Shown piece after piece: positions 54,945 through 62,120 of a stretch of 64,000 bases of DNA. The stretch lies in the NCBI RefSeq assembly GCF_006346315.1, contig NZ_VDMR01000001.1, positions 806,001-870,000 on the forward strand, in the 5' to 3' direction. The DNA comes from Nocardioides litoris (GTDB taxonomy: Bacteria; Actinomycetota; Actinomycetes; Propionibacteriales; Nocardioidaceae). Under the pieces are notes generated by a model that saw only the letters and a program-made list of their open reading frames with translations, was not told the origin of the DNA and searched no databases. Position numbers and translations under genes: made by a program. Each line of letters begins with the position of its first letter. Within the stretch, counting starts at the first letter, position 1.

Positions 54945-56351
54945 ATGCAGTACGTCAACTCCGTCCTGGACCTGATCGGCGACACCCCGCTGGTCCGGCT
55001 CTCGCGCACGCTCGACCTGCCCGCCGGCGACCCCGGCCAGGGAGGCGACGGCCCGCTCGTCCTCGCGAAGGTCGAGTACCTCAACCCCGGCGGCTCCGTG
55101 AAGGACCGCATCGCCACCCGGATGATCGAGGCCGCGGAGGCCTCGGGCGAGCTCCAGCCGGGCGGCACCATCGTCGAGCCGACCTCGGGCAACACCGGTG
55201 TGGGCCTGGCCATGGTCGCCCAGAGCAAGGGCTACACGTGCGTCTTCGTCTGCCCCGACAAGGTCAGCGAGGACAAGCGCAACGTGCTCCGCGCGTACGG
55301 CGCCGAGGTGGTCGTCTGCCCGACCGCGGTCGCCCCCGAGCACCCCGACAGCTACTACAACGTCTCCGACCGGCTCGCCTCGCAGCCGGGCGCGTGGAAG
55401 CCCAACCAGTACGCCAACCCCCACAACCCGCGCTCGCACTACGAGACCACCGGCCCCGAGATCTGGGCGCAGACCGAGGGCAAGGTGACCCACGTCGTGC
55501 TCGGCATGGGCACCGGCGGCACCATCAGCGGCGTCGGCCGCTACCTGAAGGAGCAGAACCCCGCCATCCAGGTCATCGGCGCCGACCCGGCCGGCTCGGT
55601 CTACTCCGGCGGCGACGGCCGCCCCTACCTCGTCGAGGGCGTCGGCGAGGACTTCTGGCCCGAGACCTACGACCGCGGCATCGCCGACCGGGTCATCGAG
55701 GTCAGCGACGCCGACTCCTTCGCCTTCACCCGCCGCCTGGCCCGCGAGGAGGCATTGCTCGTCGGCGGCTCGTGCGGCATGGCCGCCTTCGCCGCCCGCA
55801 CCCTGGCCCACGAGCTGGCCGGCACGCCCGAGGGCCGCGACGCCGTCGTCGTGGTGCTGCTGCCCGACTCCGGCCGCGGCTACCTCACCAAGATCTTCAA
55901 CGACGACTGGCTGGCCCAGTACGGCTTCTCCACCGGCGCCCCGACGACCAGCCGCACCGTCGGCGAGGTGCTGCGCGGCAAGACCGGCCGGCTGCCCGAC
56001 CTGGTGCACACCCACCCGTCCGAGACGGTCGCCGAGGCCGTCTCCATCCTCCGGGAGTACGGCGTCTCGCAGATGCCCGTGGTCCGCGCCGAGCCCCCGA
56101 TCGTGGCGGCCGAGGTGGCGGGCTCGGTCTCCGACCGCGACCTCCTCGACGCCCTGTACGCCGGGCGGGCGCGGCTCACCGACCCGGTCGAGCAGCACAT
56201 GTCGACGCCGCTGCCGACGATCGGGTCGACCGAGGAGGCCTCGGCCGCCGTCGGGCTGCTCGAGGGCGCCGACGCCGTGCTCGTGCACGAGGACGGCAAG
56301 CCCGTCGGGGTCCTCACGCGGCAGGACCTGCTGGCCTTCCTGTCCGCCTAG
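54945..56351 (+). CDS. cbs: Cystathionine beta-synthase
   Basis: Condenses serine (or O-acetylserine) with homocysteine to cystathionine. 468 residues. PLP fold (about 1-320): Lys in NPGGSVKDRIATRM, phosphate-binding and substrate loops PTSGNTGVGLAMVAQ and GMGTGGTISGVG. Two C-terminal CBS domains (about 345-465, including VSQMPVVRAEPP and GVLTRQDLLAFLS) make it the regulated, heme-less actinobacterial form rather than a plain cysteine synthase. The usual downstream cystathionine gamma-lyase is not adjacent; an OpuC-type operon follows. Confidence 0.94.
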   Translation: MQYVNSVLDLIGDTPLVRLSRTLDLPAGDPGQGGDGPLVLAKVEYLNPGGSVKDRIATRMIEAAEASGELQPGGTIVEPTSGNTGVGLAMVAQSKGYTCVFVCPDKVSEDKRNVLRAYGAEVVVCPTAVAPEHPDSYYNVSDRLASQPGAWKPNQYANPHNPRSHYETTGPEIWAQTEGKVTHVVLGMGTGGTISGVGRYLKEQNPAIQVIGADPAGSVYSGGDGRPYLVEGVGEDFWPETYDRGIADRVIEVSDADSFAFTRRLAREEALLVGGSCGMAAFAARTLAHELAGTPEGRDAVVVVLLPDSGRGYLTKIFNDDWLAQYGFSTGAPTTSRTVGEVLRGKTGRLPDLVHTHPSETVAEAVSILREYGVSQMPVVRAEPPIVAAEVAGSVSDRDLLDALYAGRARLTDPVEQHMSTPLPTIGSTEEASAAVGLLEGADAVLVHEDGKPVGVLTRQDLLAFLSA

Positions 56352-56381
56352 AGGGGCCGGCGGGCGGCCGCGGAGGCGGGG

Positions 56382-56409
56382 CACGAGGAGGGTCTTCACC
56401 CTCCCCGTG
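56382..56409 (+). terminator. Terminator-like hairpin after cbs
   Basis: CACGAGGAGGGT and ACCCTCCCCGTG pair with one mismatch around CTTC. It lies 31 bases after the cbs stop and about 100 bases before the OpuC operon. No T-run. Confidence 0.55.
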
Positions 56410-56510
56410 TCCATCCCTCGGGGTGAAGCCTGGGGCTGGAGTGCGTGGTGGGGTCGCACGACATGCCGTCTGCCGGACGGCGCCGACGCCCGAGGAGGCG
56501 GTCGACAGCC

Positions 56511-57155
56511 GTGTGGGACTTCATCGTCGAACGACGAGACGACATCATCTTCAACACCTACCAGCACGCGAGTCTCGTCGCTCAGGCCGTGCTGCTCGCC
56601 ACCGTGATCGCCGTCCTGCTGGCGGTCGTGGTCGTCCGGGTGCCCGCGCTCGCGGGCGTGGCCAACGTGGTCAGCGCGATCGGCCTGACCCTGCCGGCGT
56701 TCGCGCTCATCGGCCTCCTGCTGCCGCTGACCTCGATCGGGGTGGTCACCGGCTTCGTGGCCGTCACCTTCTACGCGATCCTGCCGATCCTGCGCAACGC
56801 CGTCGTCGGCCTGCAGCAGGTCGACGAGACGCTGCTGGAGTCGGCCCGCGGCATGGGCATGGGCCAGCTGGCCTCGCTGTGGCGGGTCCGCATCCCGCTG
56901 GCCTGGCCGGTGATCCTGGCGGGCATCCGCACCTCCACCCAGATGTCGATGGGCATCGCCGCGATCGCGGCGTACGTCAAGGGCCCCGGCCTGGGTGACT
57001 ACATCTTCGCCGGGCTCGTGCGCATCGGCGGCGCCAATGCCGTCAACTACGCCGTGGTGGGGACCGTGGGCATCATCCTGGTCGCCCTCGTCGCCGACGC
57101 CCTCCTGCTCCTGCTGGGGCGGGCCTCCATCTCGAAGGGAATCCGAGCCGCATGA
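56511..57155 (+). CDS. Glycine betaine/choline ABC transporter permease (OpuCB-like)
   Basis: 214 residues with 5-6 membrane helices (HASLVAQAVLLATVIAVLLA, VVSAIGLTLPAFALIGLLLP, YAILPILRNAVVGLQQVD). The EAA-type loop that contacts the ATPase is ESARGMGMGQLASLWRVRIP. First gene of a four-gene OpuC-type cassette: permease, ATPase, permease, binding protein. GTG 56511 is selected because it places the first helix as in OpuCB/OpuBB; an AGGAGG lies 12 bases before it. The upstream in-frame ATG adds only an Arg-rich stretch. Confidence 0.9.
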   Translation: MWDFIVERRDDIIFNTYQHASLVAQAVLLATVIAVLLAVVVVRVPALAGVANVVSAIGLTLPAFALIGLLLPLTSIGVVTGFVAVTFYAILPILRNAVVGLQQVDETLLESARGMGMGQLASLWRVRIPLAWPVILAGIRTSTQMSMGIAAIAAYVKGPGLGDYIFAGLVRIGGANAVNYAVVGTVGIILVALVADALLLLLGRASISKGIRAA

Positions 57156-58336
57156 GCACCGACCTGAGCAAGACCCCCGACACGACGACCGGCACGACGA
57201 CCGAGGCGAGCATCAGCGGCGCGGAGATCGTGCTCGACGAGGTCGTCAAGCAGTACCCCGGCCAGAAGGTCCCGGCGGTCCAGTCGCTCTCGCTGACCAT
57301 CCCGGCCGGCGAGATCGTCATGTTCATCGGCCCCTCGGGCTGCGGCAAGACCACGTCGCTGAAGATGATCAACCGGCTCATCGAGCCCACCTCCGGCACG
57401 ATCCGCATCGGCGGCGACGACGTCGCCAAGCAGAGCGACAACGAGCTGCGCCGCCAGATCGGCTACGTCATCCAGGGCGGCAGCCTCTTCCCGCACATGA
57501 CGGTGGCCAAGAACATCGCCATCGTGCCCAAGATGCTCGGCTGGAAGCGGCAGCGCATCGACGAGCGCATCGACGAGCTGCTCGACCTGGTCAGCCTCGA
57601 CCCCGGCAAGTACCGCGACCGCTACCCCCGCGAGCTCTCCGGCGGCCAGCAGCAGCGCGTCGGCGTCGCCCGCGGGCTCGCCGCCGACCCGCCGGTGATC
57701 CTGATGGACGAGCCCTTCGGTGCCGTCGACCCGATCACCCGGCAGCGGCTGCAGGACGAGCTGCTCTCGATCCAGCGCGAGCTGCGCAAGACCATCGTCT
57801 GCGTCACCCACGACATCGACGAGGCCGTCAAGCTCGGCGACCGGATCCTGATCCTCCAGGAGGGCGCCAAGATCGCCCAGTACGACTCCCCGGAGGTGGT
57901 CCTCGGGGCGCCCGCCAACGAGTTCGTCGAGGACTTCGTCGGCTCGGGCTCCTCGCTCAAGCAGCTCAGCCTGACCCGCGTGCGCGACGTCGACCTGATC
58001 CACCCGACCACCGCGACGGTGGGGGAGTCGGTCGCCGAGGTGAAGAGGCGGGCCGAGGCCAACGGCGACACGTCCGTGATCATCCTCGACCAGCGCGGCC
58101 GTCCCCGCGGCTGGCCGTGGCTGCGCCAGCTCAAGGGCGACACCGTCGTCGAGCCCACCGAGGACCTCGTCGACGTCGACCTCGCCTCGACCCTCAACGA
58201 CGCGCTCGACACCATGCTCAGCTCCAGCCACGGCGGCGCGATCGTCACCGGTGACCGCGACCAGTACGTCGGGGTGGTCAACTTCGACGCGGTGACCGAC
58301 CACATCCGGGCCATCGAGGAGAAGGCCCGTGACTGA
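57152..58336 (+). CDS. Glycine betaine/choline ABC transporter ATP-binding protein (OpuCA-like)
   Basis: 394 residues. ABC domain: Walker A GPSGCGKTTSL, Q-loop GYVIQGGSLFPHMT, signature LSGGQQQRVGVARG, Walker B VILMDEPFGAVD, H-loop VTHDIDEA. The C-terminal regulatory part has CBS-like sequence (DTSVIILDQRGRPRGW and YVGVVNFDAVTDHI), which in OpuA-type ATPases senses ionic strength or c-di-AMP. The FG of DEPFGAVD is typical of the OpuA/ProV group. ATG overlaps the first permease by 4 bases. Confidence 0.93.
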   Translation: MSTDLSKTPDTTTGTTTEASISGAEIVLDEVVKQYPGQKVPAVQSLSLTIPAGEIVMFIGPSGCGKTTSLKMINRLIEPTSGTIRIGGDDVAKQSDNELRRQIGYVIQGGSLFPHMTVAKNIAIVPKMLGWKRQRIDERIDELLDLVSLDPGKYRDRYPRELSGGQQQRVGVARGLAADPPVILMDEPFGAVDPITRQRLQDELLSIQRELRKTIVCVTHDIDEAVKLGDRILILQEGAKIAQYDSPEVVLGAPANEFVEDFVGSGSSLKQLSLTRVRDVDLIHPTTATVGESVAEVKRRAEANGDTSVIILDQRGRPRGWPWLRQLKGDTVVEPTEDLVDVDLASTLNDALDTMLSSSHGGAIVTGDRDQYVGVVNFDAVTDHIRAIEEKARD

Positions 58337-59156
58337 CCTGGCCGACCCCCCGCAGGAGACCGTCGCGCGGCACGAGCCCCTCGACGGCCCGGGCGAAGCC
58401 GTGCCCGAGCGGGGGGCGCGCAGCCGGCTCGACCGGTCGACGCTGCTCATGCTCGTCGTGCCGCCGATCCTGGTCGCGATCGTCTTCGCCGGCTACGTCT
58501 GGTGGCGGCAGACCGCCGACCTCGACGGCGTCGAGCAGAGCCAGCTGGCGTGGGACTCCACCTGGAGCGCGCTGTGGCGCCACGTCGAGCTCACCCTGGC
58601 GGCGTCCGCGCTGGTCGTCGTGATCGCGGTCCCGCTCGGCATCCTGCTCACCCGTGGCCGGGCCCGGCTGCTCTCGCCGCTGGTGGTCGGCATCGCCAAC
58701 ATCGGCCAGGCGGCGCCCGCCGTCGGGCTGATCGTGCTGCTGGCCATGTGGCGCGGCTACGGCTTCTGGACCGCGGTCATCGCCCTGGTCCTGTACGGCG
58801 TCCTGCCGGTGCTCCGCAACACCATCACCGGCCTGCAGGGCGTCGACCCCACGCTGGTCGAGGCGGGCCGCGGGCTCGGCATGTCCAACGGCGCGGTGCT
58901 GCTCAAGGTGGAGCTGCCGCTGGCCGTCCCGGTCATCATGTCGGGTGTCCGCACGGCGCTGGTGCTGGTGGTCGGCACCGCGACCCTGGCGACGTTCGTC
59001 GGCGCCGGCGGCCTCGGCGCGATCATCGACACCGGCATCACGCTCTACCGCTTCCGTGTCATGGTGGCAGGGGCCGTGCTCGTGGCCCTGCTGGCCCTGC
59101 TCATCGAGTGGCTCGGGCGCCTGCTCGAGCTGCTGACCCGTCCGAAGGGACTCTGA
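58329..59156 (+). CDS. Glycine betaine/choline ABC transporter permease (OpuCD-like)
   Basis: 275 residues. A hydrophilic N-terminus of about 38 residues precedes one extra helix (TLLMLVVPPILVAIVFAGYV) and then the permease core with VVGIANIGQAAPAVGLIVLL and the ATPase-contacting loop EAGRGLGMSNGAVLLKVELP. GTG start, 8-base overlap with the ATPase gene. Paired with the first permease as a heterodimeric pore. Confidence 0.9.
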   Translation: MTDLADPPQETVARHEPLDGPGEAVPERGARSRLDRSTLLMLVVPPILVAIVFAGYVWWRQTADLDGVEQSQLAWDSTWSALWRHVELTLAASALVVVIAVPLGILLTRGRARLLSPLVVGIANIGQAAPAVGLIVLLAMWRGYGFWTAVIALVLYGVLPVLRNTITGLQGVDPTLVEAGRGLGMSNGAVLLKVELPLAVPVIMSGVRTALVLVVGTATLATFVGAGGLGAIIDTGITLYRFRVMVAGAVLVALLALLIEWLGRLLELLTRPKGL

Positions 59157-59157
59157 G

Positions 59158-60147
59158 GTGACCCTCCTGCGCACCGCGCGGCGGCGTACCGTCGCCGCCC
59201 TCGCCGGCGTCCTGCTCGGCCTGGCGGCGACCTCCGGCTGTGGCCTGGCCACCGCCGGCGGCAACGTCCCCGACGCGACCCTGGCCGGTCCCCTGGCCGA
59301 CCTCGACCTCAGCGGGCTCGAGGGGGCGCAGATCTCGGTGGGGTCGAAGAACTTCAACGAGAACGTCCTGCTCGGCAAGATGACGCTGATCCTGCTCAAG
59401 GCCGCCGGCGCCGACGTCACCGACCTGACCAACATCCCCGGCAGCGCCGCCGCCCGGCAGGCCCACCTGCAGGGCGACATCGACGCCATGTGGGAGTACA
59501 CCGGCACGGGCTGGCTGCAGTACCTCCAGCAGCCCAAGCCGATCCGCGGCGAGGAGGAGCAGTACGAGGCCGTCAAGGAGATGGACCTCCAGGAGAACGA
59601 CCTGGCCTGGCTGCCGCCCGCGCCGATGAACAACACCTACGCCTTCGCCATCACCCAGGCCTCGGCGGAGGAGTACGGCATCACCAAGCTCTCGCAGATC
59701 AACCAGGTGCCGGTGGGGGAGCGGACGTTCTGCATCGAGGGCGAGTTCCGCAACCGCTCCGACGGCATGCCGGGGATGATCAAGACCTACGGCCTCGAGG
59801 TCCCCAACCAGAACCTGCAGACCTACCAGACCGGCGCGATCTACGACGCCACGGCCAAGGGCGAGTGCACCTTCGGCGAGGTCTTCACCACCGACGGCCG
59901 CATCAAGGCCCTCGACCTGGTCGTGCTCGAGGACGACAAGCAGTACTTCCCCAACTACAACGTCTCGCTCGTCGTGCGCGAGCCGGTGGAGGCGGAGTAC
60001 CCCCAGATCGAGGAGCTCATGGCCCCGGTCACCGAGAAGCTCACCGACGACGTGCTCAAGGACCTCAACGCGCGCATCGACGTCGACGGCCAGGAGGCGG
60101 CGCAGGTCGCCGACGAGTGGCTGCGGGAAGAGGGCTTCATCTCCTAG
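59158..60147 (+). CDS. Glycine betaine/choline-binding lipoprotein (OpuCC-like)
   Basis: 329 residues. Lipobox TSGCGLA (Cys about 28). The OpuAC-type substrate-binding domain shows QISVGSKNFNENVLLGKM, the hinge DIDAMWEYTGTGWLQYL, and aromatic-cage candidates WEYTGTGW and QTYQTGAIYD typical of quaternary-amine binding. It presents betaine, choline or carnitine to the permeases for osmoprotection; choice among them is not decidable by eye. GTG start 1 base after the permease stop. Its stop codon overlaps a KstR-like operator of the next unit. Confidence 0.92.
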   Translation: MTLLRTARRRTVAALAGVLLGLAATSGCGLATAGGNVPDATLAGPLADLDLSGLEGAQISVGSKNFNENVLLGKMTLILLKAAGADVTDLTNIPGSAAARQAHLQGDIDAMWEYTGTGWLQYLQQPKPIRGEEEQYEAVKEMDLQENDLAWLPPAPMNNTYAFAITQASAEEYGITKLSQINQVPVGERTFCIEGEFRNRSDGMPGMIKTYGLEVPNQNLQTYQTGAIYDATAKGECTFGEVFTTDGRIKALDLVVLEDDKQYFPNYNVSLVVREPVEAEYPQIEELMAPVTEKLTDDVLKDLNARIDVDGQEAAQVADEWLREEGFIS

Positions 60148-60159
60148 AACACGTTCTAG
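60144..60159. promoter_or_regulatory. KstR-type operator
   Basis: CTAGAACACGTTCTAG, a perfect 16-base palindrome containing TAGAACACGTTCTA, which fits the published KstR consensus TNNAACNNGTTNNA for steroid-catabolic genes. It overlaps the OpuCC stop codon and occupies the -35 zone of the DUF35 promoter, a typical repressor position. Confidence 0.75.
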
Positions 60160-60167
60160 TTGCGCGG

Positions 60168-60173
60168 TAGGGT
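60168..60173 (+). promoter_or_regulatory. Leaderless -10 element of the DUF35-thiolase operon
   Basis: TAGGGT, 6 bases before the GTG start at 60180 and 8 bases after the KstR-type palindrome. No Shine-Dalgarno sequence. Confidence 0.55.
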
Positions 60174-60179
60174 CGGCGG

Positions 60180-60629
60180 GTGACCTCGTCCCCGCCCGCC
60201 ACCCCCGTCGTCGAGGGGTGGTTCACCGACGGGGCGGAGCCCGCGCTGATCGCCGCGCGGTGCACCGCCTGCGGTGACCTCGTCTTCCCGCCGACCGCCG
60301 CCGCCGCGTGCCGCAACCCGCGCTGCGCGGGGGAGGAGCACGAGGCGGTCGCGCTGTCCCGTCGCGGCCGGGTCTGGTCGTGCACCGACGCGCAGTACCA
60401 GCCGCCGGCGCCGTACGTCGCCCCGCAGACCGAGGGGGAGCCCTGGCGCCCCTTCGCGCTGGCCGCCGTCGAGCTGCCCGAGGGCCTGGTGGTCCTCGGG
60501 CAGGTCGCCGACGGGTTCGGCGTCGGTGACCTGAGGGTCGACTCGGAGGTCGAGCTGGTCGTCGAGGTGCTGCACGTCGACGAGTCCGGACCGCGCACGA
60601 CCTATCGCTGGAAGCCGGTGGCGTCATGA
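60180..60629 (+). CDS. Zn-ribbon/OB-fold DUF35 protein, thiolase partner
   Basis: 149 residues. The N-terminal rubredoxin-like zinc ribbon has CTACG and CRNPRC (four Cys, about 24-48), followed by an OB fold (RGRVWSCTDAQYQPP, FALAAVELPEGLVVLGQVAD, VELVVEVLHVD). Such proteins form complexes with thiolases or Ltp aldolases; mycobacterial Rv3521 beside ltp3/ltp4 is the closest precedent I know. GTG start, 4-base overlap with the thiolase gene. Preceded by a KstR-type operator, so probably induced during sterol catabolism. Confidence 0.88.
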   Translation: MTSSPPATPVVEGWFTDGAEPALIAARCTACGDLVFPPTAAAACRNPRCAGEEHEAVALSRRGRVWSCTDAQYQPPAPYVAPQTEGEPWRPFALAAVELPEGLVVLGQVADGFGVGDLRVDSEVELVVEVLHVDESGPRTTYRWKPVAS

Positions 60630-61831
60630 GCGGGGTGAGCGGGCGCAGCGGGGTCGTCGTCGCCGGGGTGGGCATGCACCCGTGGGGCAAGTGGGGCCGC
60701 AGCTTCGTCGAGTACGGCGTGCACGCGGCCCGGCGGGCGCTGGCCGACGCCGGCGTCGCGTGGGCCGACGTCGACCTGGTCGTCGGCGGCGAGACCGTCC
60801 GCAACGGGTACGCCGGCTACGTCGCCGGCTCGACCTTCGCCCAGGCCCTGGGCTGGAACGGTGCGCGCGTCGCGACGTCGTACGCCGCCTGCGCGACCGG
60901 CGCGCAGGCCATCGACACCGCCCGCGCCCGGATCCTGGCCGGCCTGTCCGACGTCGCGCTCGTCGTGGGCGCCGACACCACGCCCAAGGGGTTCCTCAAG
61001 CCCAACGCGGGCGAGCGGTGGGACGACCCCGACTGGCTGCGGTTCCGCGTCCTCGGCATGACCAACCCGATGTACTTCGCGCTCTACGCCCGCCGTCGCA
61101 TGGACCTCTACGGCGCCACGTCGGAGGACTTCGCCGCGGTCAAGGTCAAGAACGCCCGGCACGGCCTGGCCAACGACAACGCCCGCTATCGAAAGGAGGT
61201 CAGCGTCGAGGACGTGCTGGCGTCCGCGGTCGTCAGCGACCCGCTGCACCTGCTCGACATCTGCGCCACCTCCGACGGCGCCGCCGCGGTCGTGCTCGTC
61301 AGCGACGCGTGTGCCGCGCGCCTCGGCCTGGCCGACCCGGTGCGGGTCGCGGCGGTCTCGACCGTGACGCCGACCTATCCGCAGGCCGTCATCGACATGC
61401 CGCTGCTGGCCACCGACTCGACCGCCGCCGTGGCGGCCGGGGAGCGGACCTTCAAGGAGTCGATCGGCGCGGCGGCGTACGAGGAGGCGGGGATCGGCCC
61501 CGAGGACGTCGACGTCGCCGAGGTCTACGACCTCTCCACCGCCCTCGAGCTGGACTGGATGGAGGACCTCGGGCTGTGCGCCCGCGGCGAGGCCGAGTCG
61601 CTGCTGCGCGCGGGCGAGACCACCATCGGCGGCCGGATCCCGGTCAACCCGTCGGGCGGCCTGGCCTGCTTCGGCGAGGCCGTGCCCGCCCAGGCCATCG
61701 CCCAGGTCTGCGAGCTCGCCTGGCAGCTGCGCGGCCAGGCCACCGGCCGCCAGGTCGAGGGCGCGCGGGTCGGCGTGACCGCCAACCAGGGCCTGTTCGG
61801 CCACGGCTCCTCGGTCGTGCTCGTGCGCTGA
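60626..61831 (+). CDS. Thiolase-family lipid-transfer protein (Ltp/SCP-x type)
   Basis: 401 residues. Thiolase fold: nucleophile region TSYAACATGAQAID (Cys about 89-93), VALVVGADTTPKGF, the flavour of Ltp3/Ltp4 in VAEVYDLSTALELDWME, and the C-terminal RIPVNPSGGLACFGEAVPA and TANQGLFGHGSSVVLV. The usual thiolase GHP after NPSGG is replaced by ACFGEAVPA, so the mechanism may be thiolytic or aldolytic. It should act with the DUF35 partner in shortening a steroid or acyl-CoA side chain. ATG overlaps DUF35 by 4 bases. Confidence 0.9.
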   Translation: MSGVSGRSGVVVAGVGMHPWGKWGRSFVEYGVHAARRALADAGVAWADVDLVVGGETVRNGYAGYVAGSTFAQALGWNGARVATSYAACATGAQAIDTARARILAGLSDVALVVGADTTPKGFLKPNAGERWDDPDWLRFRVLGMTNPMYFALYARRRMDLYGATSEDFAAVKVKNARHGLANDNARYRKEVSVEDVLASAVVSDPLHLLDICATSDGAAAVVLVSDACAARLGLADPVRVAAVSTVTPTYPQAVIDMPLLATDSTAAVAAGERTFKESIGAAAYEEAGIGPEDVDVAEVYDLSTALELDWMEDLGLCARGEAESLLRAGETTIGGRIPVNPSGGLACFGEAVPAQAIAQVCELAWQLRGQATGRQVEGARVGVTANQGLFGHGSSVVLVR

Positions 61832-61874
61832 GGAGCCGGCCACGACTGTCGGCGGCGGGTGGCAGGCTGCGTGC

Positions 61875-62120
61875 ATGCCCCCGACGACCGTCGCCGCGAC
61901 CGCCTCCTCCGGCCACGTCGGCCGGCGCGTCGTCACCCGGGTCACCGACGACGTGGTGCGGGACGGGTTCGTGCCGGAGCAGCCGCGGGCCGCGGTCCCA
62001 GCGCCGCTGACGCCGCCGCCGACGCTGGCCGCCTCGTCGGTCGAGCCGCTGCGTCCCGAGCTCGGTCCCGGGCCGGCCGACCGCGGCTGTGCTGCGAGCG
62101 ACGGTGAGGGGGCCCGGTGA
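61875..62120 (+). CDS. Small hypothetical protein
   Basis: 81 residues, Pro/Ala/Val-rich, no domain or signal peptide recognised. Support: CAGGCT 6 bases before the ATG, the leaderless pattern of this genome, and its TGA overlaps the GTG of the next gene as GTGA, the coupling used throughout the window. The composition is plain, so it may be a translated leader rather than a functional protein. Confidence 0.45.
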   Translation: MPPTTVAATASSGHVGRRVVTRVTDDVVRDGFVPEQPRAAVPAPLTPPPTLAASSVEPLRPELGPGPADRGCAASDGEGAR

